64,000 nt of DNA from the NCBI GenBank assembly GCA_017437785.1, contig JAFRXH010000011.1, positions 49,109 to 113,108 of the forward strand, in the 5' to 3' direction. The stretch comes from Lachnospiraceae bacterium (GTDB lineage: Bacteria; Bacillota; Clostridia; Lachnospirales; Lachnospiraceae). Positions within the stretch are counted from its first letter, which is position 1. Each line of letters opens with the position of its first letter. A program made the position numbers and the translations under genes. Below, piece after piece: positions 45,010 to 53,309 of the stretch. The notes under the pieces were generated by a model that saw only the letters and a program-made list of their open reading frames with translations, did not search any database and had not been told where the DNA came from.

Positions 45010-45044
45010 TCCGTATTGCTGAGTGCGGTAAAACGATAAAGCAC

Positions 45045-45115
45045 GCGGGTGTAGTTCAATGGTAGAATGACAGCCTTCCAAGCTGTACACGGGGGTCCGA
45101 TTCCCCTCACCCGCT
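45045..45115 (+). tRNA. tRNA-Gly (anticodon TCC)
   Basis: The 71-nt cloverleaf closes fully: acceptor GCGGGTG/CACCCGC, D-arm GTTC/GAAT with AATGGTA loop, anticodon stem ACAGC/GCTGT with loop CTTCCAA, and T-stem GGGGG/CCCCT. Discriminator base is T. The CCA end is not encoded. The T-loop reads TCCGATT, so position 55 is C instead of the nearly universal T. It stands alone between a consensus promoter and an intrinsic terminator. Confidence 0.95.
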
Positions 45116-45121
45116 CTTTGG

Positions 45122-45156
45122 ATCTCTTAAGTCTAATGACTTAAGAGATTTTTTTT
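45122..45156 (+). terminator. Rho-independent terminator of tRNA-Gly
   Basis: ATCTCTTAAGTC (45122-45133), loop TAAT, GACTTAAGAGAT (45138-45149): twelve perfect pairs followed by a T-run. The opposite-strand gene ends immediately after at 45158, but on that strand no T-run follows the stem. Confidence 0.92.
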
Positions 45157-45157
45157 G

Positions 45158-45361
45158 TCATTTTTTTATCAGCTTGGTGATATCGTCTATAATGCTCTGC
45201 AGTCCGTCTCCGGCAGCTTTTGCAGCCATATCGGCTTCGCGTTCGCCGCGTTTTATAAGGTCCTGCATGGAATTACCGCTCTGCTGCGGCAGCCTCATGC
45301 CGCATTCTCCGCAGAATGCCGCTCCGAAAACCGTAGTCCTTCCGCATCTTGGACAGTTCAT
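45158..45361 (-). CDS. Small zinc-ribbon protein
   Basis: The only reverse-strand gene. The start is set at the ATG at 45361 (MNCPRCGRTT), eight bases after GGAGG on that strand. The upstream in-frame codons would add an unlikely basic lead. The 67-residue protein has a four-Cys zinc ribbon (CPRC, then CGEC with GAAFCGECGMRLP) and an amphipathic helical tail (SMQDLIKRGEREADMAAK). Similar zinc-ribbon plus helix proteins are common and poorly understood. It has its own promoter. Confidence 0.8.
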   Translation of the reverse strand: MNCPRCGRTTVFGAAFCGECGMRLPQQSGNSMQDLIKRGEREADMAAKAAGDGLQSIIDDITKLIKK

Positions 45362-45385
45362 GATAAGCCACCTCCTTTTTTGCTT

Positions 45386-45414
45386 ATTATAGTGGTATCT
45401 TATCCAAAAATCAA
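45386..45414 (-). promoter_or_regulatory. Promoter of the zinc-ribbon gene
   Basis: On the reverse strand TTGATT (45414-45409), a 17-base spacer, and TATAAT (45391-45386). The start codon follows 25 bases later. Confidence 0.65.
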
Positions 45415-45493
45415 ATGGCCGCAAAAAGCTCTGCAGGCTTTATTCACGGCCGTTTATTACATTTTTATTTCGCTTTTATGACAGAATTGTAAC

Positions 45494-45522
45494 TTGCTTT
45501 TATACCGGACAGAGTATATAAT
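45494..45522 (+). promoter_or_regulatory. Promoter of the MacB-type ABC operon
   Basis: TTGCTT (45494-45499), a 17-base spacer, and TATAAT (45517-45522), about 30 bases before the ABC ATPase start. Confidence 0.65.
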
Positions 45523-45554
45523 GTGTTCTTGGTTGCGTAAATTACTAAATATTG

Positions 45555-46526
45555 ATGAAAAAACATAATTTCAGGCATTATATGGGAAAACCGGTTATCC
45601 AGGTAAAGGATCTTTACAAGATATACATGATAGGTACCAATAAGGTGCGCGCTCTAAACGGCGTGGATTTTTCGATACAGAAAGGCGAGTTCTGTTGTAT
45701 AGTAGGTACCTCGGGTTCCGGCAAGTCTACGCTTCTCAATATGATGGCCGGTCTGGAAAAGCCTACAAAAGGGCAGATCATAATAGCCGGCGAACATATA
45801 GAAAAAAAGAACGAATCACAGCTGGTGAATTTCCGCCAGGCCCATGTAGGTTTTATATTCCAGTCTTACAATCTGATGCAGAATATGACGGCTATCGAGA
45901 ATGTAGCGATGCCCCTTACGTTCCAGGGAGTGAGTAAGGCGGAGAGGGAAGCGCGTGCTATCAAGATGCTTAAGCTTGTCGGACTTAAGAAATACATGAA
46001 GCACCGTCCGGGACAGATGAGCGGCGGCCAGCAGCAGAGAGTAGGTATAGCCAGGGCACTGGTGGTGAACCCGGAGATAGTATTTGCGGATGAGCCTACA
46101 GGTAACCTGGATTCGAATACGACCATGGAAGTGCTTAAGCTGATACAGAAGATTTCGCACGAGCAGAACCAGACCATGGTAATGGTCACGCATGATAACC
46201 ACCTGGCTTCTTTCGGAGACAGGATAATCCATATCAGCGACGGAAAGATAATCAAGATCGAGGATAACAGGGCTGTGGCAGAAGCGATGGCTGCACGGGA
46301 AGGCCTGGGAGCGGAGGGCGATGCGCCTCCGGCGGAAGGCACTATGGAAACCACACCGCTGCCGGTAATAGATGTGACGGCTCCGGGAGCGCCCGCGACG
46401 GATCAGGCGGCTGCAGAAACATCCGCGGCGGAAGATACGCCGGCGGAGGAAGAAGCGCCAAAGATCATAGTACCTGAGTATGATCCGATGAAACTTGCAG
46501 AAAATAAAGAAAACAATAAAGATTAA
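45555..46526 (+). CDS. ABC transporter ATP-binding protein (MacB/LolD type)
   Basis: The 323-residue protein has a full ABC ATPase: Walker A GTSGSGKSTLLN (about 53-64), Q-loop FIFQSYNLMQNMTAIENV, signature MSGGQQQRVGIARAL, Walker B IVFADEPTGNLD and switch His in MVTHDNHLA. This pattern matches the MacB/LolD/FtsE branch that works on substrates in the envelope. The last ~80 residues are an Ala/Pro/Glu-rich tail, probably disordered. Two starts are possible (ATG 45555, ATG 45582); neither has a clear ribosome site. The FtsX-like permease is encoded two genes later. Confidence 0.92.
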   Translation: MKKHNFRHYMGKPVIQVKDLYKIYMIGTNKVRALNGVDFSIQKGEFCCIVGTSGSGKSTLLNMMAGLEKPTKGQIIIAGEHIEKKNESQLVNFRQAHVGFIFQSYNLMQNMTAIENVAMPLTFQGVSKAEREARAIKMLKLVGLKKYMKHRPGQMSGGQQQRVGIARALVVNPEIVFADEPTGNLDSNTTMEVLKLIQKISHEQNQTMVMVTHDNHLASFGDRIIHISDGKIIKIEDNRAVAEAMAAREGLGAEGDAPPAEGTMETTPLPVIDVTAPGAPATDQAAAETSAAEDTPAEEEAPKIIVPEYDPMKLAENKENNKD

Positions 46527-46569
46527 TGCTTTTATTCGTATAGACATTATAATCCGGAGGAAAAACAAG

Positions 46570-48261
46570 ATGAAAAAGTTTATCAGAATGATGGCCATGG
46601 TATTGCTCAGCAGCGCTTTATTACTTGGACCGGCCGCGGAAGTCTTTGCAGGCTTTGATGTGACTATGCTGGTCACTAAGGATGAGAGCGCCAAGGTAAA
46701 TGATGATGACAGGGCGGCTGCATATGCTTATCTTGTGGAGCACATGGAAAGCTTAAAGAAGCTTTATGATCTGTCTCCCGAAGGCTGCAAGAGGATGAAC
46801 GAGGTTTTTTACGAGGCCAATGTATTCATAGCCGATAATGAACTGACGGTCGGGCAGCTGGTGGCTTATGTAAATGAGGTGGAGAGTCGTCTTACGACAG
46901 CGGCTCAGAGCAATGTCAAGGGTGCGGAGAAGTTCCTCTTCATAACCAATAACAGTTCGATCCCCAAGGCTTCGTACGGGCAGAGTATCAATGTCAGCTT
47001 TTCGGTTGTAAACCTTGGTGTGGCACTTATGCAGGATGTGCTTATCATGCCTGTAGTGGATACGGATGTCAGCAAATGGCCTTTTGATATCACTTCGGCC
47101 GAGGCAGTAAGAAAGGTATACCGCTTAGAGCCTGTACATGATGTTGCCCAGCAGGCGCAGTTTGCAGAGCCCGTGACCTGGAATTTCAGAGTAGCTGACG
47201 ATGCTCTTTCCGGAACCTATCCGCTTAAATTCCATGCAAAGTATTACAGAGACGGAGAGATAGAGGAGACCGATCTGATAACCTATATCGATATCACCGG
47301 TGCTCCGGGAAGCGGATATCTTAATGACGGTTCACAGTCCGAAGGAAAGACTTCAACCCCCAGGATAATAGTAACAGGTTTCACGACGGATCCGGGTGAT
47401 GTATATGCCGGAGATACCTTTAACCTGACTATCACGGTACAGAATACAGCTACGGCTACATCGGTATCCAATATACAGTTTGACTTAAAGGCAGCCAAGG
47501 AAGGCGTGGGAGATAACGCCGTTGAAGCATTCCTTCCGACATCAGGCTCGGCGACGATATTTGTAAAGCAGATCCCTGCCGGAGGTACTGCGGATCTTAA
47601 CATAGAGATGACCGCGCGTGCCGATCTTACACAGAAACCCTACATCGTGGATCTGCATGCTGCATATGAAGATGAGAAAAACAACCCCTATACGACGGAG
47701 ACCAGCGTGTCCATACCGATCAAGCAGAAGCCGCGTGTTGATACCGGTGATGCAGAGGTACTTCCCGCTTCGATAGAGCTGGGCGGCAGCAGTAACGTCA
47801 TGTTCCCCATCTATAACAAAGGAAAGACGACTCTGTACAATGTGACCGTTGAATTCTTGGCAGACAGTATAAGCGGCGGATCGACTTTCCTTGGCAAGAT
47901 CGAGCCCGGCGCCACCGGCAATGTGGATGCCATGATAACCGGTATCGCAGAGACTACGGATGACGGTACCGTGATCGCGCAGATCAGCTATGAAGATGAA
48001 GCGGGCAATGTTACCACTATCGAGAAGGAATTAAATATCTTTGTCATGTCAATGGATTACGGAGAAGGCATGGATGATTTCAGCGAGTTTGATGATGGCA
48101 TGATGGAAGAGCCCAAGAAATTCCCCTGGGCGATACTCATAGGCGGTATAGCAGTGCTGGTTGTTGCAGGCATAGTGGTGGGAGTGATACTCTCAAAGAA
48201 GAAGAAAGCTAAGGCACTCCAGCAGGAACTGGATTCACTGGATGATGATAACGAGGAGTAA
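46570..48261 (+). CDS. Secreted CARDB/S-layer-like beta protein with C-terminal anchor helix
   Basis: ATG 46570 follows GGAGGAAAAACAAG. The 563-residue protein has a signal peptide (about 1-28, ending VFAGFD), an alpha-helical first domain (about 35-110), and then several beta-sandwich repeats of the CARDB/NEW3 kind (for example NTATATSVSNIQFDLKAA and NKGKTTLYNVTVEFLADS). A single helix (about 520-542) is followed by a Lys/Asp/Glu tail. It stands between an ABC ATPase and its permease, so it probably serves as the outer domain of that exporter, in the way MacA serves MacB, though the folds differ. Substrate unknown. Confidence 0.8.
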   Translation: MKKFIRMMAMVLLSSALLLGPAAEVFAGFDVTMLVTKDESAKVNDDDRAAAYAYLVEHMESLKKLYDLSPEGCKRMNEVFYEANVFIADNELTVGQLVAYVNEVESRLTTAAQSNVKGAEKFLFITNNSSIPKASYGQSINVSFSVVNLGVALMQDVLIMPVVDTDVSKWPFDITSAEAVRKVYRLEPVHDVAQQAQFAEPVTWNFRVADDALSGTYPLKFHAKYYRDGEIEETDLITYIDITGAPGSGYLNDGSQSEGKTSTPRIIVTGFTTDPGDVYAGDTFNLTITVQNTATATSVSNIQFDLKAAKEGVGDNAVEAFLPTSGSATIFVKQIPAGGTADLNIEMTARADLTQKPYIVDLHAAYEDEKNNPYTTETSVSIPIKQKPRVDTGDAEVLPASIELGGSSNVMFPIYNKGKTTLYNVTVEFLADSISGGSTFLGKIEPGATGNVDAMITGIAETTDDGTVIAQISYEDEAGNVTTIEKELNIFVMSMDYGEGMDDFSEFDDGMMEEPKKFPWAILIGGIAVLVVAGIVVGVILSKKKKAKALQQELDSLDDDNEE

Positions 48262-48264
48262 ATC

Positions 48265-49671
48265 TTGAGACTGGGCGATCTTTTGGGGATGAGCCTTTCA
48301 TCCCTCTTTAAAAGAAAAGTGCGTACCATACTGACTGTTCTGGGCGTTGCGATAGGTACAACGTCCATAGTGGTCATGATAAGTCTTGGTATAGGCATGA
48401 AACAGACTCTGCTCGATGAGATGGAGAATTACGGAAGCCTGACGGCTATCACGGTAAACTCTCCCGACGGCGGAGGCGGTATGGTAATGATGGAAGGCGG
48501 GATGTCTTCATCTTCGGATAAGGACAAGGAAGAACGCCATCTTGATGATGCGCTCATATCAACGCTTTCTACGCTGGATCATGTAAAGGCCGTAGATCCG
48601 CAGCTTAACTGCAGCGCTATCATAAAGTGCAAGGGCTATATGAGCTGGGTGACACTTTACGGTACTACCACGGAGTATATGGAGAGACAGAACATCCCTC
48701 TGGGGGACGGCGCTTATCCATCTTCGGAAAGCGAGCTTCAGCTTTTAGTAGGTAATACCGTGCTGCAGGATATGAGCAACGAAAAAACAAACAAAACTTA
48801 CTGGGAGACCGGTGAGATCCCGCCGATCGACTGGATGAAGGATCAGGTTTTTCTGATACTTGATACAGAGCGTTACTTTAACGCAGGACAGCAGGACGAA
48901 AACGGTCAGACCGTACCCAATGCGAAGAAGTATATCACCAAGGCGTCCGGAGTGGTTAAAGGAGCGATAGACGAATGGAACCAGTATTCCTATGCGGTAT
49001 ATTGCAACATAGATGCTTTAAAGAATACCTTAAACCGTGAGTTCCGCGGCAGGACCATACCGGGGCAGCCTACGAGAAAGAACGGCAAGCCTTACAAGGA
49101 GATCTTCTACAACCAGCTGATAGTCTCCGTTGACAATATGGATAATGTATCTGCGGTACAGCAGATAATCAATGATATGGGTTATCAGACTTATGCCAAT
49201 GCAGACTGGATAGAGCAGGAGATGAAGAGCATGAACGTTATCCAGGCTGTGCTGGGCGGTATAGGTGCGGTATCGCTCTTTGTCGCTGCCATAGGCATCA
49301 CTAATACCATGATGATGAGTATCTACGAGCGTACCAAAGAGATAGGTATCATGAAGGTTATCGGCTGTCGGATAAAAGATATCCAGGCGCTGTTCCTTAT
49401 AGAGGCAGGGTATATAGGTTTTATAGGCGGATTTGTGGGAACGCTCTTAAGCTACCTTATATCTTTTGTCATAAATAAGCTCTTGTCGGGCGGCGGAGCG
49501 GAGGCTATGGGATTCTACATTGAAGAGGGAGCCGGCGGGATATCCCGTATCCCTTTGTGGCTGGGTGGAGTCTCTATAGTGTTTGCTATATTAATAGCGA
49601 TGCTCGCAGGCTTCTTCCCGTCTCTTCGTGCCATGAAACTCAGCCCTCTGGCGGCTATAAGGGCAGAATGA
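48265..49671 (+). CDS. MacB-like ABC transporter permease (FtsX family)
   Basis: The 468-residue protein starts with TTG at 48265, six bases after GAGGAG and directly after the upstream stop. It has one N-terminal helix (about 18-40), a large outer domain (about 45-325) and three C-terminal helices of the FtsX type (about 325-350, 375-402 and 425-450). Conserved motifs are TNTMMMSIYERTKEIGIMKV and GFFPSLRAMKLSPLAAIRA. This is the standard MacB permease layout. With the ATPase at 45555 it should form a mechanotransmission-type exporter. Confidence 0.92.
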   Translation: MRLGDLLGMSLSSLFKRKVRTILTVLGVAIGTTSIVVMISLGIGMKQTLLDEMENYGSLTAITVNSPDGGGGMVMMEGGMSSSSDKDKEERHLDDALISTLSTLDHVKAVDPQLNCSAIIKCKGYMSWVTLYGTTTEYMERQNIPLGDGAYPSSESELQLLVGNTVLQDMSNEKTNKTYWETGEIPPIDWMKDQVFLILDTERYFNAGQQDENGQTVPNAKKYITKASGVVKGAIDEWNQYSYAVYCNIDALKNTLNREFRGRTIPGQPTRKNGKPYKEIFYNQLIVSVDNMDNVSAVQQIINDMGYQTYANADWIEQEMKSMNVIQAVLGGIGAVSLFVAAIGITNTMMMSIYERTKEIGIMKVIGCRIKDIQALFLIEAGYIGFIGGFVGTLLSYLISFVINKLLSGGGAEAMGFYIEEGAGGISRIPLWLGGVSIVFAILIAMLAGFFPSLRAMKLSPLAAIRAE

Positions 49672-49702
49672 CGAAAACTTATAAAAAAAATACAAAATAA
49701 TA

Positions 49703-49731
49703 TGGTAATTTGTCTGAACAGACGGTATAAT
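49703..49731 (+). promoter_or_regulatory. Promoter of the kinase operon with internal palindrome
   Basis: TGGTAA (49703-49708), a 17-base spacer, and TATAAT (49726-49731). The spacer contains the perfect 12-bp palindrome GTCTGAACAGAC (49712-49723), a possible operator. Confidence 0.45.
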
Positions 49732-49770
49732 ATAAACGTGAATTTTTAGACTCGCTCTTTTGGGGGATAC

Positions 49771-51657
49771 ATGGAACGTTCAGAAATCGGAAAAATCTGT
49801 CTTCGGTGCATGAAGGTCAGTGACGCAGAGGGGATCTGCCCTTATTGCGGAAGAGAAAAGACAGGTCAGCAGACCTGGTCAAAGGCACTGGCACCGGGGA
49901 CCATTCTCAATACCAAGATCTTAATAGGAAACATCCTGGGAAAAGGCGGATACGGCATAACCTATATAGGTTATGATATGCTCCTTGAGTATCCTGTGGC
50001 CGTAAAGGAGTTTTTCCCCGATGAGATGGTAGACCGTTCGCCGGATGGCAAGACGGTCCTGGTTCTTGATGAAGTAAATAACGAGGAATACGAAAAAGAG
50101 ACTAAGGCTTATCTGCGTGAAGCGCGTATACTGGCAGAGTTCTCCAAGTTCCCCGGTATTGTTGCCATCAAGGATCTTTTCTATGAGAATAATACGGGTT
50201 ACCTTATCATGGAATACTTAAAGAGCGGTAACCTCCGTAAATATATCGATGACCAGGGCGGCTGGCTTTCTGTTGAAGAGTCGCTCAATCTGATGGAGCC
50301 TGTTATAAGCATACTTGGCAAGCTTCATAAATCGGGACTGCTTCATCGTGACATAAGCCCAGATAACATCATGATGGATGAGGACGGCAGCATCAAGCTG
50401 ATCGACTTCGGAGGCTCGAGAAAGATGGGCGTGGCCAACCAGCAGGTGTTCCTAGGGAAATGGGGCTTTGCACCGCTTGAGCAGATGCTTTCAAAGCTTT
50501 CGGAGCAGGGACCCTGGACGGATATATACGGTATATGTGCTACGCTATACTGTATGATGACGGGCGATGTGCCGCAGTCATCCTATGAACGTAACGAAAA
50601 AGACGAGCTGGTCGATCTGGCCAATTATACTATCCAGATAGATAAGAAGCTGGCAAAGGCTATAATGAAGGGCCTTTCGATGAGGCCGCGTGACAGACAG
50701 CAGAGCATAGAGGAGCTTTATAAGGATCTCTACGGTATCTCACCTGATGAAAAGAGCGTGCCCATAGTTTCTTCGGATGACGGTGCGCACATCTTAAAGG
50801 ACCGCAACAACCGTGTATGGTTCGGCGAGTATCCCATGAACGAGATGACCGGAGCACAGCTCACCTCCGATATAGTCTATGCGGAATATGATGAGGATAA
50901 TATTGCTACCGTTAACGGTGAGCGCTACATGCGCCTTCCGGTGATGAAGACGGTGGATACGGAATCAAGGGATCTGTTCATTCTGCGCCGCAACGTGGTA
51001 AAGGAAGAGGGAGAGGTATCGGGATACCGTTACTTTAAGTTTAACATGCTCTCCTGGCGCATAGTTCAGAACAGGGCGGGGCGTGTTACGCTTCAGTCTG
51101 AATATATAATCGAATACCGCGCTTTCGATAAGAGAAAGTATCTTGACATGACGGACCGTGAGATCTCCAAGATACGCAGCGGTATTTACTGGGAAGAAAG
51201 CGAGATAAGGGCCTGGCTTAATTCCCGCTTCATAAAGAAAGCTTTCAAAGAGGAAGAGAGAGGCTTCTTAAACGTTACCAAGATAAGCACGCCTATCTCT
51301 GCTTTCTCCGACAGGACCACGTACGATAAGGTTTATCTTCCTTCGATAGAGGAGATACGCCAGGGATTTGATATAGACTTTACACTGTCAAGGGGCATCA
51401 ACAAATCGAATACTGTGATTGAGCCTTCGCCCTGCTCACAGTATGTTGCGGCATTGGCCGACAGGGTCTTGTCACATTCGAGCTTCGGACTCCGTTCCAG
51501 AGGACATATAGACGGTAAGGATTCATACAAGTGTGCAGAGAACTATGAAGGGCACGCGCTGGTAGACGATCATCTTACTCTGTGGAAACTTAATGAGGAG
51601 ATGGGCATACGTCCGGTCATTTGTGTGAATGCGTCGGATATCGAGGAAATGAATTAG
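49771..51657 (+). CDS. Hanks-type Ser/Thr protein kinase with zinc ribbon and DUF6273-like C-terminus
   Basis: The 628-residue protein starts with a four-Cys zinc ribbon (CLRC, then CPYC, about 10-30). A complete kinase domain follows (about 45-320): glycine loop LGKGGYGITY, Lys79 (VAVKE), catalytic Asp194 in HRDISPDN, Asp212 in IDFGGSR, and the activation-segment GFAPLEQ. Residues 340-628 resemble the DUF6273 beta domain found C-terminal in many Firmicute surface or signalling proteins (LSWRIVQN, and LNSRFIKKAF with YLPSIEEIRQGF). No membrane helix is evident, so the protein is probably cytoplasmic, unlike PASTA kinases. A phosphatase gene follows after 19 bases. Confidence 0.9.
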   Translation: MERSEIGKICLRCMKVSDAEGICPYCGREKTGQQTWSKALAPGTILNTKILIGNILGKGGYGITYIGYDMLLEYPVAVKEFFPDEMVDRSPDGKTVLVLDEVNNEEYEKETKAYLREARILAEFSKFPGIVAIKDLFYENNTGYLIMEYLKSGNLRKYIDDQGGWLSVEESLNLMEPVISILGKLHKSGLLHRDISPDNIMMDEDGSIKLIDFGGSRKMGVANQQVFLGKWGFAPLEQMLSKLSEQGPWTDIYGICATLYCMMTGDVPQSSYERNEKDELVDLANYTIQIDKKLAKAIMKGLSMRPRDRQQSIEELYKDLYGISPDEKSVPIVSSDDGAHILKDRNNRVWFGEYPMNEMTGAQLTSDIVYAEYDEDNIATVNGERYMRLPVMKTVDTESRDLFILRRNVVKEEGEVSGYRYFKFNMLSWRIVQNRAGRVTLQSEYIIEYRAFDKRKYLDMTDREISKIRSGIYWEESEIRAWLNSRFIKKAFKEEERGFLNVTKISTPISAFSDRTTYDKVYLPSIEEIRQGFDIDFTLSRGINKSNTVIEPSPCSQYVAALADRVLSHSSFGLRSRGHIDGKDSYKCAENYEGHALVDDHLTLWKLNEEMGIRPVICVNASDIEEMN

Positions 51658-51676
51658 GGGGGGAGCCGGGCAGACG

Positions 51677-52477
51677 ATGCGTACATTTGTCATAAGCGAC
51701 ATACATGGTCACTATGATACGTTCATAAATCTTCTTGACCTTATAGACTTCAAACCGGATGATCTGCTCTATATCGATGGTGATGTCATCGACCGCGGTA
51801 AGGACGGCATCAAACTCATAAAGTACATCATGGCACAGCCTAATATGGAGATGTTTTTGGGCAATCATGAGATGATGATGTTAAAGGCGATCGAGTATCA
51901 GAGAGAGCTGGAGAGAGGGACGATAGATCCCAGGGGAGAGGATGATCACCTGACGCCTTATGAACTGTGGACACACCCGGCTAACGGCGGGGAGGATACA
52001 TTCAGGGATTTCTATGATCTGAGCGTTAATGAACAGAACGAGATCGAGGAGTACCTTAAGGGACTGAGGCTTATCAAGCGTATCACAGTCGAAGGCGTGA
52101 AGTATCATATCTCGCATTCGTATTCGTTAGAGCGCAAGTTCGGTAAAGAGCTGTTCTTTAAGAAGGCTACTCCGGCCGAAGCGGAGACGATAGTATGGGA
52201 GTCCCTCTTTGACCGCATGGGCAATCCCTATGATAAGAAAGAAAAATGCCCTTTCCAGTATAAGAGGGATCGTTATATAGTCGGACATATCTTTACCCAG
52301 AGGCTTAATCATCTGGATGATCTGGGCAGGGGAAAGATATTCATCAGTGAGAAGTACAGAGGCTGTTATGTGATAGATCTTGATTGCGGTATGGCGATCA
52401 ATTCCAGGTCGAGCCGTTTGGGCTGTCTTGAACTTGAGACGATGCGTGAGTATTATGTTGCACTGATGGAATTGTGA
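51677..52477 (+). CDS. PPP-type metallophosphoesterase (paralogue 2, kinase-linked)
   Basis: The 266-residue protein has SDIHGHYD (DxH), GDVIDRGKDG, GNHEMMM and later histidines in SHSYSLE and VGHIFTQR. It is a close paralogue of the protein at 31523-32284. Lying directly after the kinase and one base before the Crp/Fnr gene, it probably reverses the kinase reaction on shared targets. That pairing is a common rule for Hanks kinases, although the usual partner is a PP2C enzyme (PrpC); a PPP partner is less common. Confidence 0.88.
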   Translation: MRTFVISDIHGHYDTFINLLDLIDFKPDDLLYIDGDVIDRGKDGIKLIKYIMAQPNMEMFLGNHEMMMLKAIEYQRELERGTIDPRGEDDHLTPYELWTHPANGGEDTFRDFYDLSVNEQNEIEEYLKGLRLIKRITVEGVKYHISHSYSLERKFGKELFFKKATPAEAETIVWESLFDRMGNPYDKKEKCPFQYKRDRYIVGHIFTQRLNHLDDLGRGKIFISEKYRGCYVIDLDCGMAINSRSSRLGCLELETMREYYVALMEL

Positions 52478-52478
52478 T

Positions 52479-53129
52479 ATGGATCTTTTTTCTGATATAG
52501 CACAGGCTGAAATTGACAAGATGCTCAAATGCTCAAGGGCTGTGAGCAGAAAATTATCTGCAGGTGAATATATCTTCCGCCAGGGAGAAGTACCGCAGAT
52601 GATTTTTTTATTGCAGGAAGGGGAGATGGCCCTGGTAAAGGATTTTGCATCGGGCAAGCGTAACCTTCTGTATACGGTCATGCCCGGCGACGTTTTCGGT
52701 GAGGCTTTTCTTTTTGCGGGACAGTCGCATTACTGGTATGACGCGGTGGCTATGGTCGAGAGCAGGGTATTGCAGATACCCTGGAAATTCTTTTACGGTT
52801 TCTGTGAGAACGCCTGCGGCCACCATCAGATGATAACCAGAAACCTGCTGCAGATACTGGCAGGCAGGAATTTTTCGATGACCAAGAAGCTGCATCTGTT
52901 AAGTTCAACCTCCCTTAAGGAAAAGCTGGCTATTTATTTTCTGGAAAATGCAGATAAGGACGGGATAGTAAGGCTGTCCATGAACCGCGAAAACTTTGCG
53001 GATTTCCTGGGAGTGGCAAGGCCTTCGCTCTCAAGGGAGCTTATGAACATGCAGAAAGACGGGCTGATCGTGGTAGATAAGGAAGAGATAAAGATACTTA
53101 AAAGAGATGTGATAGAGTGTTTTTATTAA
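52479..53129 (+). CDS. Crp/Fnr family transcriptional regulator
   Basis: The 216-residue protein has a cyclic-nucleotide-binding-like beta-roll (about 10-130; EYIFRQGEVPQMIFLLQEGE, PGDVFGEAFLFAG), a dimer helix, and a C-terminal winged helix (MNRENFADFLGVARPSLSRE, about 169-188). The cysteines (residues 17, 109 and 113) do not form the N-terminal FNR iron-sulfur pattern, so an oxygen-sensing cluster is unlikely; the ligand could be a nucleotide or none. It begins one base after the phosphatase stop. A perfect palindrome lies 69-88 bases after its end, before the GrcA-like gene. Confidence 0.92.
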   Translation: MDLFSDIAQAEIDKMLKCSRAVSRKLSAGEYIFRQGEVPQMIFLLQEGEMALVKDFASGKRNLLYTVMPGDVFGEAFLFAGQSHYWYDAVAMVESRVLQIPWKFFYGFCENACGHHQMITRNLLQILAGRNFSMTKKLHLLSSTSLKEKLAIYFLENADKDGIVRLSMNRENFADFLGVARPSLSRELMNMQKDGLIVVDKEEIKILKRDVIECFY

Positions 53130-53197
53130 ATGTATGCGTAATACGGAGAGCCTGTTGCTTTGGGCTGACTGCTAAAGATCGATAAATTTTTTGTTGC

Positions 53198-53217
53198 TGC
53201 GTAACAATTGTTACGCA
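53198..53217. promoter_or_regulatory. Perfect 20-bp palindrome, likely Crp/Fnr operator
   Basis: TGCGTAACAATTGTTACGCA at 53198-53217 is fully symmetric. It lies between the regulator gene and the glycyl-radical gene. A TATAAT follows at 53229-53234 and a TATTAT at 53237-53242. With the second, the palindrome centre would lie at about -41.5 from a start near 53249, the classic class II Crp/Fnr activation position. Confidence 0.7.
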
Positions 53218-53309
53218 CTTTTCTTTTTTATAATGATATTATGTCAATGTAACGAGAGGAAAGCCGCAGGGCTATCGATATAGAGTACATAACAAAGGAG
53301 GAGAGAAAA

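Noticed and set aside
52479-53129. Regulator considered as oxygen-sensing FNR.
   Set aside because: The N-terminal cysteine cluster of FNR is missing; only scattered cysteines are present.
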